Source: CAVSRC01 sp963781775 (GTDB lineage: Bacteria > Pseudomonadota > Alphaproteobacteria > Rhizobiales > Kaistiaceae). From it: a stretch of DNA of 64,000 nucleotides. Positions 1 to 7,664 of this stretch are shown piece after piece. The stretch covers positions 186,001 to 250,000 of the forward strand of contig CAWAHE010000024.1 in NCBI GenBank assembly GCA_963781775.1, written 5' to 3'. The position numbers and the translations under genes are program-made. The notes below the pieces were generated by a model, which was not told the DNA's origin, ran no database searches, and saw only the letters and a program-made list of their open reading frames with translations. Position 1 is the first letter of the stretch; each line of letters opens with the position of its first letter.

Positions 1-114
1 TGGAATGATCAATGGTCAAGGTGCAAATACCGGGTGTCGCGAACGGTTCATGCGTCCGTATTACCGATCCACGGCGGACCGATCGGACCGCGACATGCCG
101 AGAGGAACACGACC

Positions 115-507
115 ATGGCTATCACCGGATACACCCACCAGACGCCGTCCAGCACAGCCGACAGGTTGCTCAAGATCGCAGGCGCCGGCTTCGCCCGCCT
201 CGCCGTGATGTGGCGCGCTGCCCGAAACCGCCGGTCGGTGGCCCGTCTCCTCGAGTGGGATGCGCACATGCTGCGCGATATCGGCGTGACCCCCGGCGAC
301 GTGCAGTCGGCACTCGCCTCGCCGCTGGCCGAGGACCCGTCCTATCGCCTCGGTGTCATGTCGGTCGAGCGGCGCGCCGCCTTCCGCGCCACGGCCCACG
401 AGCGGCTCGCCCGGCAAGCGAACCGCGTCGCGTCGAAGAGCGAGACGCTCGCCGCCGGCCATCGCCGCGAGCGTCGCGTACCGCCGAATCGGATTCTGGA
501 TTTCTGA
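115..507 (+). CDS. DUF1127 domain protein
   Basis: Predicted 130-residue basic protein. The conserved DUF1127 core sits near residues 35-60, with the typical arrangement of an Arg-rich helix (WRAARNRRSVARLLEWD) followed by HMLRDIGVTPGDV. In alphaproteobacteria DUF1127 proteins are small RNA-binding or phosphate-responsive regulators, but most are under 80 residues, so the roughly 70-residue Arg-rich tail here is unusual. I chose the ATG at 115 because GAGAGGAA lies just upstream; an in-frame start at 34 would add 27 residues without family similarity. A strong intrinsic terminator follows at 544-571, so the gene is probably monocistronic. Family assignment is firm; function is not known. Confidence 0.8.
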   Translation: MAITGYTHQTPSSTADRLLKIAGAGFARLAVMWRAARNRRSVARLLEWDAHMLRDIGVTPGDVQSALASPLAEDPSYRLGVMSVERRAAFRATAHERLARQANRVASKSETLAAGHRRERRVPPNRILDF

Positions 508-543
508 GCGGAGCTGCTGGTCCCCTGGACGCTCCGACAGCCT

Positions 544-571
544 GGCCCGCCCCAAAAGGGCGGGCCTTTTT
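544..571 (+). terminator. Rho-independent terminator after the DUF1127 gene
   Basis: A perfect 9-bp GC stem (GGCCCGCCC / GGGCGGGCC) with a CAAAA loop is followed directly by five T residues. It lies 37 bases after the DUF1127 stop codon and separates that gene from the Hsp70 gene downstream. Confidence 0.9.
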
Positions 572-733
572 CGTCGCCGACGTCCTCAAACGAAAAACGG
601 GCCGGCAATTCCTCGCACGACCCGTAGAACGGGTATCGTAGGAAAAAACAAACAGACTGGCAAGACGGCTTCCAGTCCAATAGATGGAGACCCCTTCGCG
701 CGCGCACGCGCGATTCAGGAAAGGGGGTCGTCC

Positions 734-1984
734 ATGCAAGCCTGCGGACTCGATTTCGGTACGTCGAACTCGGCAATCGGCGTCATTCGCGATGGCGTAC
801 CAACGCTTGTTCCGGCCGACGGCGGCTCCACGCTCTTCCCCAGCGCCATCTTCTTCGACGCCGAAACGCCCGGCCGGATTCTCTATGGCGATGCCGCGAT
901 TGCCGCATCGGTCGGCCAGGCCGAAGGGCGGCTCATGCGGTCGCTGAAGTCGATCCTGGCGTCGTCGCTCATCGAGGAAACGACGATGATCGGCAAGACG
1001 CGGGTGCCCCTGTCCCGTGTCGTCGAGATATTCATCCGCCATCTCAAGCAGAGGGCGGAGGCGTTTCACGGGACGACGCTCGATACCGTCATCCACGGGC
1101 GGCCGGTGCACTTCGTCGATGGCGATACAGCCGCGGACGCGCGCGCCGAAAACGTGCTGCGCAAGGTCGCCGAGCGAGCCGGCTTCACCGATATCCGCTT
1201 CGTCTACGAGCCGATCGCGGCGGCCGCGCACTACGAGCGCACGGTCACCGCCGAGGAGCTTGTGCTCGTCGCCGACATCGGCGGCGGCACCTCCGACATC
1301 GCCCTGGTCCGCGTTGGGCCTGGGCGGCGCGACCGGCCCGACCGGGCATCCGACATTCTCGCCAGCACCGGCGGGCGCGTCGGCGGCACCGACTTCGACA
1401 GCCTGCTCAGCCTCGCCAGCGTCATGCCCTTGCTCGGCCTTGGCACCGATCTTGTCGACAAGCACCTGCCGATGCCCAAGCGGCTCTATCACGACCTCGC
1501 CACGTGGGCGTCGATCAATTTCGTCTATACCCGCGCCAACGCGGCGGAAGCGCGGGAACTCGCCAAGGGAGCCCAAGAGCCCGGCAAGGTCGGACGGCTG
1601 GCGACGGCAATCGCCAGACGGCTCGGCCACCGCATCGCATTCGCCGTCGAAGACGCCAAGATCGCGCTCGGGGACTCCACTCACGCCACGATCCCCCTCG
1701 GCTTCCTCGAAGACGGTCTGAAGGCGGAGACAAGCCGAGCCATTTTCGAGACGGCCGTCGGGTCGAAGACCGAGAGCATCAGCCGATTCGTCACGGCGTG
1801 CATCCGGGACGCCGGCGTCTCCGCCGACCGGATCAACACGATTTTCCTGACGGGCGGGTCGTCGCGTGTACCCGCGGTTCGCGACGCCGTGCGGCGCGCG
1901 GTTCCGACGGCGGCGATTGCCGGCGACTCCGACTTTCTGTCCGTCGCCCTCGGCCTTACCGAAGGGGCGCGCCGTGTCGTCTAG
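734..1984 (+). CDS. Short Hsp70-family chaperone-like ATPase (YegD type)
   Basis: 416 residues, against about 640 for DnaK. All three nucleotide-binding signatures of the actin/Hsp70 fold are visible: phosphate-1 LDFGTSNSAIG near residue 6, phosphate-2 ADIGGGTSDIALV in the middle, and the adenosine motif FLTGGSSRVPAVRDAV near the end. The protein therefore consists of the ATPase domain with almost nothing after it; the DnaK substrate-binding domain and lid are missing. E. coli YegD has a similar build and no firmly known role. The ATG at 734 has AAGGGGG ahead of it. The tail overlaps the convergent Usp gene by four bases. No J-domain or GrpE gene is nearby. Confidence 0.85.
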   Translation: MQACGLDFGTSNSAIGVIRDGVPTLVPADGGSTLFPSAIFFDAETPGRILYGDAAIAASVGQAEGRLMRSLKSILASSLIEETTMIGKTRVPLSRVVEIFIRHLKQRAEAFHGTTLDTVIHGRPVHFVDGDTAADARAENVLRKVAERAGFTDIRFVYEPIAAAAHYERTVTAEELVLVADIGGGTSDIALVRVGPGRRDRPDRASDILASTGGRVGGTDFDSLLSLASVMPLLGLGTDLVDKHLPMPKRLYHDLATWASINFVYTRANAAEARELAKGAQEPGKVGRLATAIARRLGHRIAFAVEDAKIALGDSTHATIPLGFLEDGLKAETSRAIFETAVGSKTESISRFVTACIRDAGVSADRINTIFLTGGSSRVPAVRDAVRRAVPTAAIAGDSDFLSVALGLTEGARRVV

Positions 1985-2832
1985 TGCGCCATCAACACCG
2001 GCACGGTCATCGACGACAGGATGCCGCGGGTGGCGCCGCCTAGGAAGAACTCGCGCACGCGGCTGTGACCGTAGGCGCCCATGACCAGCCAGTCGGCCAA
2101 CTCGTCGGCGGCGAAGCTAAGAATGGTCTGGCCGACGTCGCCGGTGGCATTGCCGATCTCGCGCACTTCGACGTGCAGTTCGTGGCGGGCGAGATGGGTC
2201 GCGATGTCGGCGCCGGCGAGCTCGATCGAGCGCTTGTGGGTCTCCTTGACGATCACCACGACGACTTCCTTCGCGAGGTGCAGGAGCGGCAGCGCCGAGC
2301 GCACCGCATGCGCGGCAGCGGCTCCGCCGTCCCAGGCCACCACAACGCGGCCGGGCTTGAACTCCTTGACGCCGGCATAGGGCACGATCAGCGCCGGCGC
2401 GCCGGACTGGAAGAGGATCGCCTCGGTGAGCGCCTCGCGCATCGGCTCGGGCATGTCGGGATTCTGTTGGCCGATTACGACCAGGTCGCTCATCGCCAGG
2501 CTGCGGGTGATGGCCTCGAAGCCCTCACCGCCGATCGATTCGCTGGTCCTCGCCGCGAAGCGGATGCCGGCCGCGCTGGCGACCTTCTCGAAGGACGCCG
2601 AGGCTGTCTTGGCGTCGTTCACCGCCTGCTCGTGCGCCGCGACAATCAGATCGGTCGGCAGTGGCGTGGTCATGGTGTAGACGGGCACGACCGGTTCGAA
2701 AGCCAGAGCCAGACCGGTCAGGTGCGCGTCGAGCTGGCGCGCCAGATCAGCGGCGATCACGGTCGGGCGGCGCTCGCCGCCGAGATCGACGATGACGTGC
2801 ATGTCGTTGATGGAACTGACCGCATTACTCAT
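1981..2832 (-). CDS. Universal stress protein with tandem Usp domains
   Basis: 283 residues forming two Usp-fold halves. The second half ends with the ATP-binding-type motif G-2x-G-9x-G (GAYGHSRVREFFLGGAT) and a typical PVLMAH tail; the first half lacks a clear copy. The ATG at 2832 has an excellent AGGAGGGG ribosome-binding site. An FNR/FixK-like dyad at 2886-2899 is centred about 60 bp upstream of the start codon, the spacing expected for an activator site with a short leader. Tandem Usp proteins are frequent members of oxygen-limitation regulons in alphaproteobacteria. The product is a cytoplasmic stress protein whose exact role is unknown. Confidence 0.88.
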   Translation of the reverse strand: MSNAVSSINDMHVIVDLGGERRPTVIAADLARQLDAHLTGLALAFEPVVPVYTMTTPLPTDLIVAAHEQAVNDAKTASASFEKVASAAGIRFAARTSESIGGEGFEAITRSLAMSDLVVIGQQNPDMPEPMREALTEAILFQSGAPALIVPYAGVKEFKPGRVVVAWDGGAAAAHAVRSALPLLHLAKEVVVVIVKETHKRSIELAGADIATHLARHELHVEVREIGNATGDVGQTILSFAADELADWLVMGAYGHSRVREFFLGGATRGILSSMTVPVLMAH

Positions 2833-2885
2833 TTTGCCCCTCCTGAACTGCCCTGGCAGCATCGCATCCTGCACCTGCCGCCATG

Positions 2886-2899
2886 TTGACCGGGATCAA
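2886..2899 (-). promoter_or_regulatory. FNR/FixK-like box upstream of the Usp gene
   Basis: The 14-bp dyad TTGACCGGGATCAA matches TTGAT-N4-ATCAA at nine of ten defined bases. Its centre is about 60 bp upstream of the Usp start codon, so an activator at -41.5 would place the transcript start near 2851. Confidence 0.5.
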
Positions 2900-2918
2900 C
2901 CCACGGGCCCCGGTGACC

Positions 2919-4292
2919 TCAATAAGCGTGGGTTTCGAATATCTTGTCGATATTGCCGTGCCAGTCCTCATCATATTCGCGAAGTACATGATCGGCAGGC
3001 GTCATGTCGGTTGCCAGCGTCTCTTCGATCGATGACAGAAAAATTGTCTCGTCCATGCCCTCGCCATTGAGATTGTCGCGGCGGGCGAGGCCCTGGCTGG
3101 CGAGAGCGACGATGTCGCGAGCGACGTCGGCGACGGTACGATTGCGGATCTGCGTCTTCAGCGCGGTCGTCGGCACGGCGCGGCGAAGTTGCTCGCGGTC
3201 TTCCGCCGTCCAGCACTTGACGATCTCCCAGGCGGCGTCGAGCGCGGCGCCGTCGTAGAGCAGCCCCACCCACAACGCCGGCACCGCGCAGATGCCGCGG
3301 CCGGCTCCGCCATCGGCGCCGCGCATCTCCAGGTAGTTCTTCAGCCGCACCTCGGGAAACAGTGTGGACAGATGGTTCTTCCAGTCGGACATCGTCGGCT
3401 GCGCGTCGGGCAGGCGATTGTCGAGCGCGCCGTCGAGATAGTTTCGGAACGTGGTGCCGGTGACGTCGAAATAGCGGTCGCCGCGCTTGATGAAATACAT
3501 CGGCACATCGAGAGCCCAATCGACATAGCGCTCAAAGCCGAAGCCGTCCTCGAAGGCGAAGGGCAGCATGCCGGTGCGCGCTTGGTCTGTGTCGAGCCAA
3601 ACCTCCGACCGGTACGACTGGAAGCCGTTGGGCTTGCCCTCGGTAAACGGCGAATTGGCGAAGAGCGCGGTGACCACCGGCTGGAGCGCCAGGCCGACGC
3701 GCATCTTCTTCACCATGTCAGCCTCGTCGGAGAAATCGAGATTGGCCTGGATGGTGCACGTGCGCAGCATCATGTCGAGGCCGTGGCCACCGACCTTGGG
3801 CATGTAACCACGCATGATGTCGTAGCGCGATTTCGGCATGATCGGCGTCTCGGCGCGCGACCATTTCGGCGAGAAGCCGGCGCCGAGGAAGCCGATGCCG
3901 AGGGGCGTGGCGCATTCGCGAACCTGGGCGAGATGGGCGTTCACCTCGCGGCAGGTCTGGTGGATGGTGTTGAGCGGCGCCCCGGACAATTCGAGCTGGC
4001 CGCCAGGCTCCAGCGAGATGGCGCCAAGGCCGACCGGATCGGTCAGACCGATGATGCGGCCGTCATCTTCGATCGGATGCCAGCCGAGCAGGCCTTCCAT
4101 CGCCTCGAGCAGCCGGCGGATGCCGCGCGGCCCCTCGTAGGGCACCGGCGAATAGTCGTCGAGGTAGAAGCCGAATTTCTCGTGCTCGGTGCCGACGCGC
4201 CACTCGTCCTTCGGCTTCGAGCCCGATTCGAGCGTCTCCACCAACTGGTCGCGGGATTCTATCGGCGTCGCGTCAGAGACGTCGCGTGCCAT
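2919..4292 (-). CDS. gshA: Glutamate-cysteine ligase, plant-like class
   Basis: 457 residues, the usual length for the alphaproteobacterial and plant-like class. The enzyme joins glutamate and cysteine using ATP, the first step of glutathione synthesis. Visible family motifs include WRVGTEHEKFGF near residue 33, LEPGGQLELSGAPL near residue 114, and an MGPR-type cysteine-site region followed by RYDIMRGYMPKVG. The start follows a purine-rich stretch. The gene is followed by the Usp gene and preceded by rsmE on the same strand with a 76-base gap. gshB is not in the window, which is normal. Confidence 0.93.
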   Translation of the reverse strand: MARDVSDATPIESRDQLVETLESGSKPKDEWRVGTEHEKFGFYLDDYSPVPYEGPRGIRRLLEAMEGLLGWHPIEDDGRIIGLTDPVGLGAISLEPGGQLELSGAPLNTIHQTCREVNAHLAQVRECATPLGIGFLGAGFSPKWSRAETPIMPKSRYDIMRGYMPKVGGHGLDMMLRTCTIQANLDFSDEADMVKKMRVGLALQPVVTALFANSPFTEGKPNGFQSYRSEVWLDTDQARTGMLPFAFEDGFGFERYVDWALDVPMYFIKRGDRYFDVTGTTFRNYLDGALDNRLPDAQPTMSDWKNHLSTLFPEVRLKNYLEMRGADGGAGRGICAVPALWVGLLYDGAALDAAWEIVKCWTAEDREQLRRAVPTTALKTQIRNRTVADVARDIVALASQGLARRDNLNGEGMDETIFLSSIEETLATDMTPADHVLREYDEDWHGNIDKIFETHAY

Positions 4293-4368
4293 TCAACGGG
4301 TTTCCGAAAGGGGCTCGAGAGGGAACGGACGGGCAGATTAGAACAGTCCGGGCGTGGCGCAAGCCCGC

Positions 4369-5139
4369 TCAATGTGGGGCGGGCGACGCATTCCGCCAGT
4401 CCCCCCGCGCCGCCTGAACCAGGGCCAGCGCCGCCACCGCGGCGGTATCGGCCCTGAGAATCCGCGGTCCGAGTGGCAGCGCGGTCACAAATGGCATGGA
4501 ACGGAGGATCTGGCGCTCCTCGACGGAAAACCCGCCCTCCGGGCCGATCAGCACCGCGAGCGGCGATGGCGCCAGCGCCGACAGAATCGACAGGGGGTCG
4601 GCGCCCTCCTCGCTTTCATCGCAGAAAATGATCCGCCGCCCGTCCTCGCGCGCCTGCCAGGTATCGAGCAGGTGCTTGAGCGCCACCGGCTCGTCGACGG
4701 CGGGAACGGTCAGAATGCCGCACTGCTCGGCGGCCTCGACAGCGTTCGCCTCCATGCGTTCGAGGTTCACGCGGCTCACCTGCCCGTGCTGCATGAGCAC
4801 CGGCCGGAGCCTGCCGACGCCCATCTCCACCGCCTTCTGGATCATGTAGTCGAGACGCGCCTGCTTGAGCGGCGCGAACAGGTAGTGGAGGTCGGGATCG
4901 GCCGGCTGGGCGCGCACCGGCTCGCCGATTTCGAGGCTCCAGGTCCTGCGCCCGCCGCCCCTCAGCGTCGCCCGCCACTCGCCATCGCGTCCGTTGAACA
5001 CCAAAATCGTCGCGCCGTCGGACAGCCGCAACACGTTGACCAGGTAGTTGGCCTGATTGCGGTCGAGCGAAGTCGTCGTGCCACCGGCAATGCCGGTGCG
5101 CAGGAACAGGCGGATCGCTTTGAAATCGTGGATTGGCAT
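4369..5139 (-). CDS. rsmE: 16S rRNA (uracil1498-N3)-methyltransferase
   Basis: 256-residue SPOUT-class methyltransferase that methylates U1498 of 16S rRNA using S-adenosylmethionine. The N-terminal PUA-like part (RLFLRTGIAGG, HYLVNVLR-type segment) is followed by the knotted domain. The SAM-site motif LIGPEGGFSVEE and the closing ALPLGPRILRADTAAVAAL are both intact. RsmE is commonly found next to gshA in Hyphomicrobiales, which agrees with the order here. It is divergent from xseA across a 70-base gap that must hold both promoters. Confidence 0.93.
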   Translation of the reverse strand: MPIHDFKAIRLFLRTGIAGGTTTSLDRNQANYLVNVLRLSDGATILVFNGRDGEWRATLRGGGRRTWSLEIGEPVRAQPADPDLHYLFAPLKQARLDYMIQKAVEMGVGRLRPVLMQHGQVSRVNLERMEANAVEAAEQCGILTVPAVDEPVALKHLLDTWQAREDGRRIIFCDESEEGADPLSILSALAPSPLAVLIGPEGGFSVEERQILRSMPFVTALPLGPRILRADTAAVAALALVQAARGDWRNASPAPH

Positions 5140-5209
5140 AGACGGTTTCTAGCATGGCCGGGGTGCAAGCGAAGCCCGCGCCCTTGACCGGCGCCCCGTC
5201 AGGCTTCAC

Positions 5210-6634
5210 GTGTCTGGCATGGCCGACACCGCCGCCAACATTGGCGAATACACCGTCTCCGAGATTTCCGCGGCGCTGAAGCGCACCGTCGAGGATACCT
5301 ATGGCTATGTGCGCGTGCGCGGCGAGATTTCCGGCTTTCGCGGCGCCCACTCGTCGGGTCATTGCTATTTCAGCCTGAAGGACGACAAGGCCCGCATCGA
5401 GGCGGTGGTCTGGCGCATGACCCTGCCGCGGCTCAAGTTCAAGCCGGAGGAAGGCGTCGAGGTCGTCGCCACCGGCAAGCTGACCACCTTCCCCGGCCAG
5501 TCGAAATACCAGATCGTCATCGAGGCGCTGGAGCCGGCCGGCGTCGGCGCGCTGATGGCGCTGCTCGAAGCCCGCCGCAAGGCGCTCGCCGCCGAAGGCC
5601 TGTTCGCCGACGAGCGCAAGCGCCCGCTGCCCTACCTGCCGCGCGTGATCGGCGTCGTCACATCGCCGACCGGCGCCGTCATCCGTGACATCCTGCACCG
5701 GCTCGCCGATCGTTTTCCGACGCGCGTCCTGCTGTGGCCGGTGCGCGTCCAGGGCGAGAGCAGCGCGGCGGAGGTCGCCGCCGCCATCGCCGGCTTCAAC
5801 GCGCTGCCCGCCGACGGCGCCATTCCGCGTCCCGACCTCATCATCGTCGCGCGCGGCGGCGGCAGTCTCGAGGACCTGTGGAGCTTCAACGAGGAGATCG
5901 TCGTCCGCGCCGCTGCCGGCTCGGACATTCCGCTGATCTCCGCGGTCGGCCACGAGACCGATTTCACGCTGATCGATTTCGCCGCCGACAAGCGCGCGCC
6001 GACGCCGACGGCGGCCGCCGAGATGGCCGTGCCGGTACGCTCGGAACTGATCGCCACGGTCGGCGACCTCGGCGGCCGGCTTGCCGGCGCGGCGCTCCGC
6101 CACGTCGAATCGGGACGGCGCGAGTTGCGCGCCGCGGCCCGCGCCCTGCCCCGTGCCGAAGACCTGTTCGCCATGCCGCGCCGCGTCTTCGACGACCTTG
6201 CCAACCGCATCGGTCTGGCGTTGCTCGCCAACGCCCGCGTCCATCGCACGCAGTATGAGCGGGTCGCCGGACGGTTATCGTTCGCCGGACTGGAGCGCGT
6301 GATCGAGCGCGCCGGCGAGCGGCTGACCGGGCTCGCCGAGCGCAAGGCGCATTTTCTGGCGCGTCGCGTCGAGCGCCTGAAGGCGCGTCTCGACTCGCTG
6401 GCGAAACTGCTCGAAGTGGTCAGCTATCGCAGCGTTCTCGAGCGCGGCTTTGCGCTGGTCGCCGATTTCGAGGACCGCGAGCCCATCCGCTCCGCCGCCG
6501 CCGTCCCCAATGGCAAGGTGCTCGACATCGAGTTCCACGACGGCCACGTTCGCGCCGTCTCGGGCGGCACGATGACGCCGCGGCCGCGCAAGCGTCGCGT
6601 CATTGACGATGGGTCGCAGGGCAGCCTGCTTTAG
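5210..6634 (+). CDS. xseA: Exodeoxyribonuclease VII large subunit
   Basis: 474 residues from a GTG at 5210, or 471 from the ATG at 5219. The N-terminal OB-fold (YTVSEISAALKRTVEDTYG, then RGEISGFRGAHSSGHCYF) is followed by the catalytic core with GVVTSPTGAVIRDI, ARGGGSLEDLWSFNEE and SAVGHETDFTLIDFAAD, and then a long helical region. With XseB it degrades single-stranded DNA and supports mismatch and damage repair. XseB is not encoded here, as is usual. A short 6-bp inverted repeat follows the stop codon but has no T-tract. Confidence 0.95.
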   Translation: MSGMADTAANIGEYTVSEISAALKRTVEDTYGYVRVRGEISGFRGAHSSGHCYFSLKDDKARIEAVVWRMTLPRLKFKPEEGVEVVATGKLTTFPGQSKYQIVIEALEPAGVGALMALLEARRKALAAEGLFADERKRPLPYLPRVIGVVTSPTGAVIRDILHRLADRFPTRVLLWPVRVQGESSAAEVAAAIAGFNALPADGAIPRPDLIIVARGGGSLEDLWSFNEEIVVRAAAGSDIPLISAVGHETDFTLIDFAADKRAPTPTAAAEMAVPVRSELIATVGDLGGRLAGAALRHVESGRRELRAAARALPRAEDLFAMPRRVFDDLANRIGLALLANARVHRTQYERVAGRLSFAGLERVIERAGERLTGLAERKAHFLARRVERLKARLDSLAKLLEVVSYRSVLERGFALVADFEDREPIRSAAAVPNGKVLDIEFHDGHVRAVSGGTMTPRPRKRRVIDDGSQGSLL

Positions 6635-6677
6635 GTCGCGAAACTTTGAATCGCGAGAATCGGTTGGCGGTGGTTCT

Positions 6678-7232
6678 TCAGCCAAGTTCGAGCCGCATGA
6701 CGTGGCGGCGCGTGCCGGTCATGCCGAGATCATGGAAGCCGGCTTCCGCGAAAACCGGCACGAAGCCCATGAAGCGGAAGCTCGGCGAATCAGGCGCGAC
6801 GGGATAGGCCTCGACGACGGTCGCGCCGTTGCGGCGCGCGTGGTCGACGGCGCCGGCGAGGAGCTTCCGCACCAGCGCCTCCCCGCGCAGCCGGCGCGGC
6901 ACATAGAAGCAAACCAGCGACCAGATAACCTCGCCCGGCCTTGACGGCGGCCCGCCCAGCGCACGATGCGTGTCGCGGGGCGCGATCGACACCCAGCCGA
7001 CCGGCTCGCCGCCCCGATAGGCCAGCAGTCCGACCGGCGTGCCCGTCCCGATGCGCTCCATCATCATGCGCTTGCGCTCGGCGGGCGCTTGCAGCTTCGC
7101 CTCCGCTGCCGTCCGCCGCCAGACCATGCACCAGCAATGCTTGGGCGCGCCGGGCGCGGAGAAGAAGCGCTCGAATTCGGTGCTGTTGGCCGCGGTGACC
7201 GGTCGGAAATCGAGGTCGTCGGACGTGCGCAT
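6678..7232 (-). CDS. GNAT-family N-acetyltransferase
   Basis: 184 residues from the ATG at 7232; a GTG at 7268 would add 12. The GNAT fold is supported by a central WSLVCFYVPRRLRGEALV segment, whose R-x-x-G-x-A is the acetyl-CoA pyrophosphate loop, and by the later YPVAPDSPSFRFMGF region typical of GNAT motif B. An N-terminal CWCMVWR segment places it in the subgroup often annotated as acetyltransferase with a CWCM motif. The substrate is unknown. It sits convergent to xseA and just after the cytochrome c gene on its own strand. Confidence 0.8.
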   Translation of the reverse strand: MRTSDDLDFRPVTAANSTEFERFFSAPGAPKHCWCMVWRRTAAEAKLQAPAERKRMMMERIGTGTPVGLLAYRGGEPVGWVSIAPRDTHRALGGPPSRPGEVIWSLVCFYVPRRLRGEALVRKLLAGAVDHARRNGATVVEAYPVAPDSPSFRFMGFVPVFAEAGFHDLGMTGTRRHVMRLELG

Positions 7233-7283
7233 CGGCGAATGATGCGGCACTGCCGCATCCTTCGCCACCCGATTCCGGCGACC

Positions 7284-7610
7284 TCAGTCGCGCATGCTGA
7301 GGAGATAGGCGGTCAGGTCCTGGATGTCGTCCGGCGGGACGACGAAATTCGGCATGTTCGGATGCGACGTCCGGAAGAAGGCGAACAGCGCGATCTCGGT
7401 CATGCCGTCGGCATTGGCGATATCCTCGAAAGGCGGCGATTCCGGCCATGGGCTGTCGTAGTGGCCGGCGCGCACTTCGTGGCACTCGGCACAATTGGCT
7501 TCGGCATAAGCCAAGCCGCGTTCGGGATCGCCGCGCTCCTGCGCCAATGCCACACCGCCCGACACGAGCGCCGCCGCGGTGATCGCTGACGTGATCCACC
7601 TGTTTGCCAT
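7284..7610 (-). CDS. Small secreted c-type cytochrome
   Basis: 108 residues. A signal peptide ends around ALA at residue 23. One haem-binding CAECH motif lies near residue 40, and MPNF near residue 86 supplies the likely distal methionine ligand, so this is a class I monohaem cytochrome c of the periplasm. There is no Shine-Dalgarno sequence before the ATG at 7610. An FNR/FixK-like dyad at 7645-7658 is centred exactly 41.5 bp upstream of that ATG, with CATCAT at about -10, suggesting a leaderless transcript. The partner reductase or oxidase is not encoded beside it. Confidence 0.85.
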   Translation of the reverse strand: MANRWITSAITAAALVSGGVALAQERGDPERGLAYAEANCAECHEVRAGHYDSPWPESPPFEDIANADGMTEIALFAFFRTSHPNMPNFVVPPDDIQDLTAYLLSMRD

Positions 7611-7644
7611 GGCGAAGATGATGGAGGCAGCCCGGGGGAAAGCC

Positions 7645-7658
7645 TTGATCCAGATCAG
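7645..7658 (-). promoter_or_regulatory. FNR/FixK-like box upstream of a cytochrome c gene
   Basis: On the plus strand the dyad reads TTGATCCAGATCAG, nine of ten defined bases of TTGAT-N4-ATCAA. It lies between the end of the thiamine-diphosphate enzyme gene and the start of the cytochrome gene, and is centred 41.5 bp before the cytochrome ATG. Confidence 0.5.
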
Positions 7659-7664
7659 TCCGGG

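Noticed and set aside
695..715. Alternating CGCGCG/GCGCG run upstream of the Hsp70 gene, a possible Z-DNA or regulatory element.
   Set aside because: Short and unremarkable in such GC-rich DNA; no link to a promoter could be shown.
6636..6656. Inverted repeat TCGCGA after xseA that might be a terminator.
   Set aside because: The stem is only 6 bp with a 9-base loop and no T-tract.
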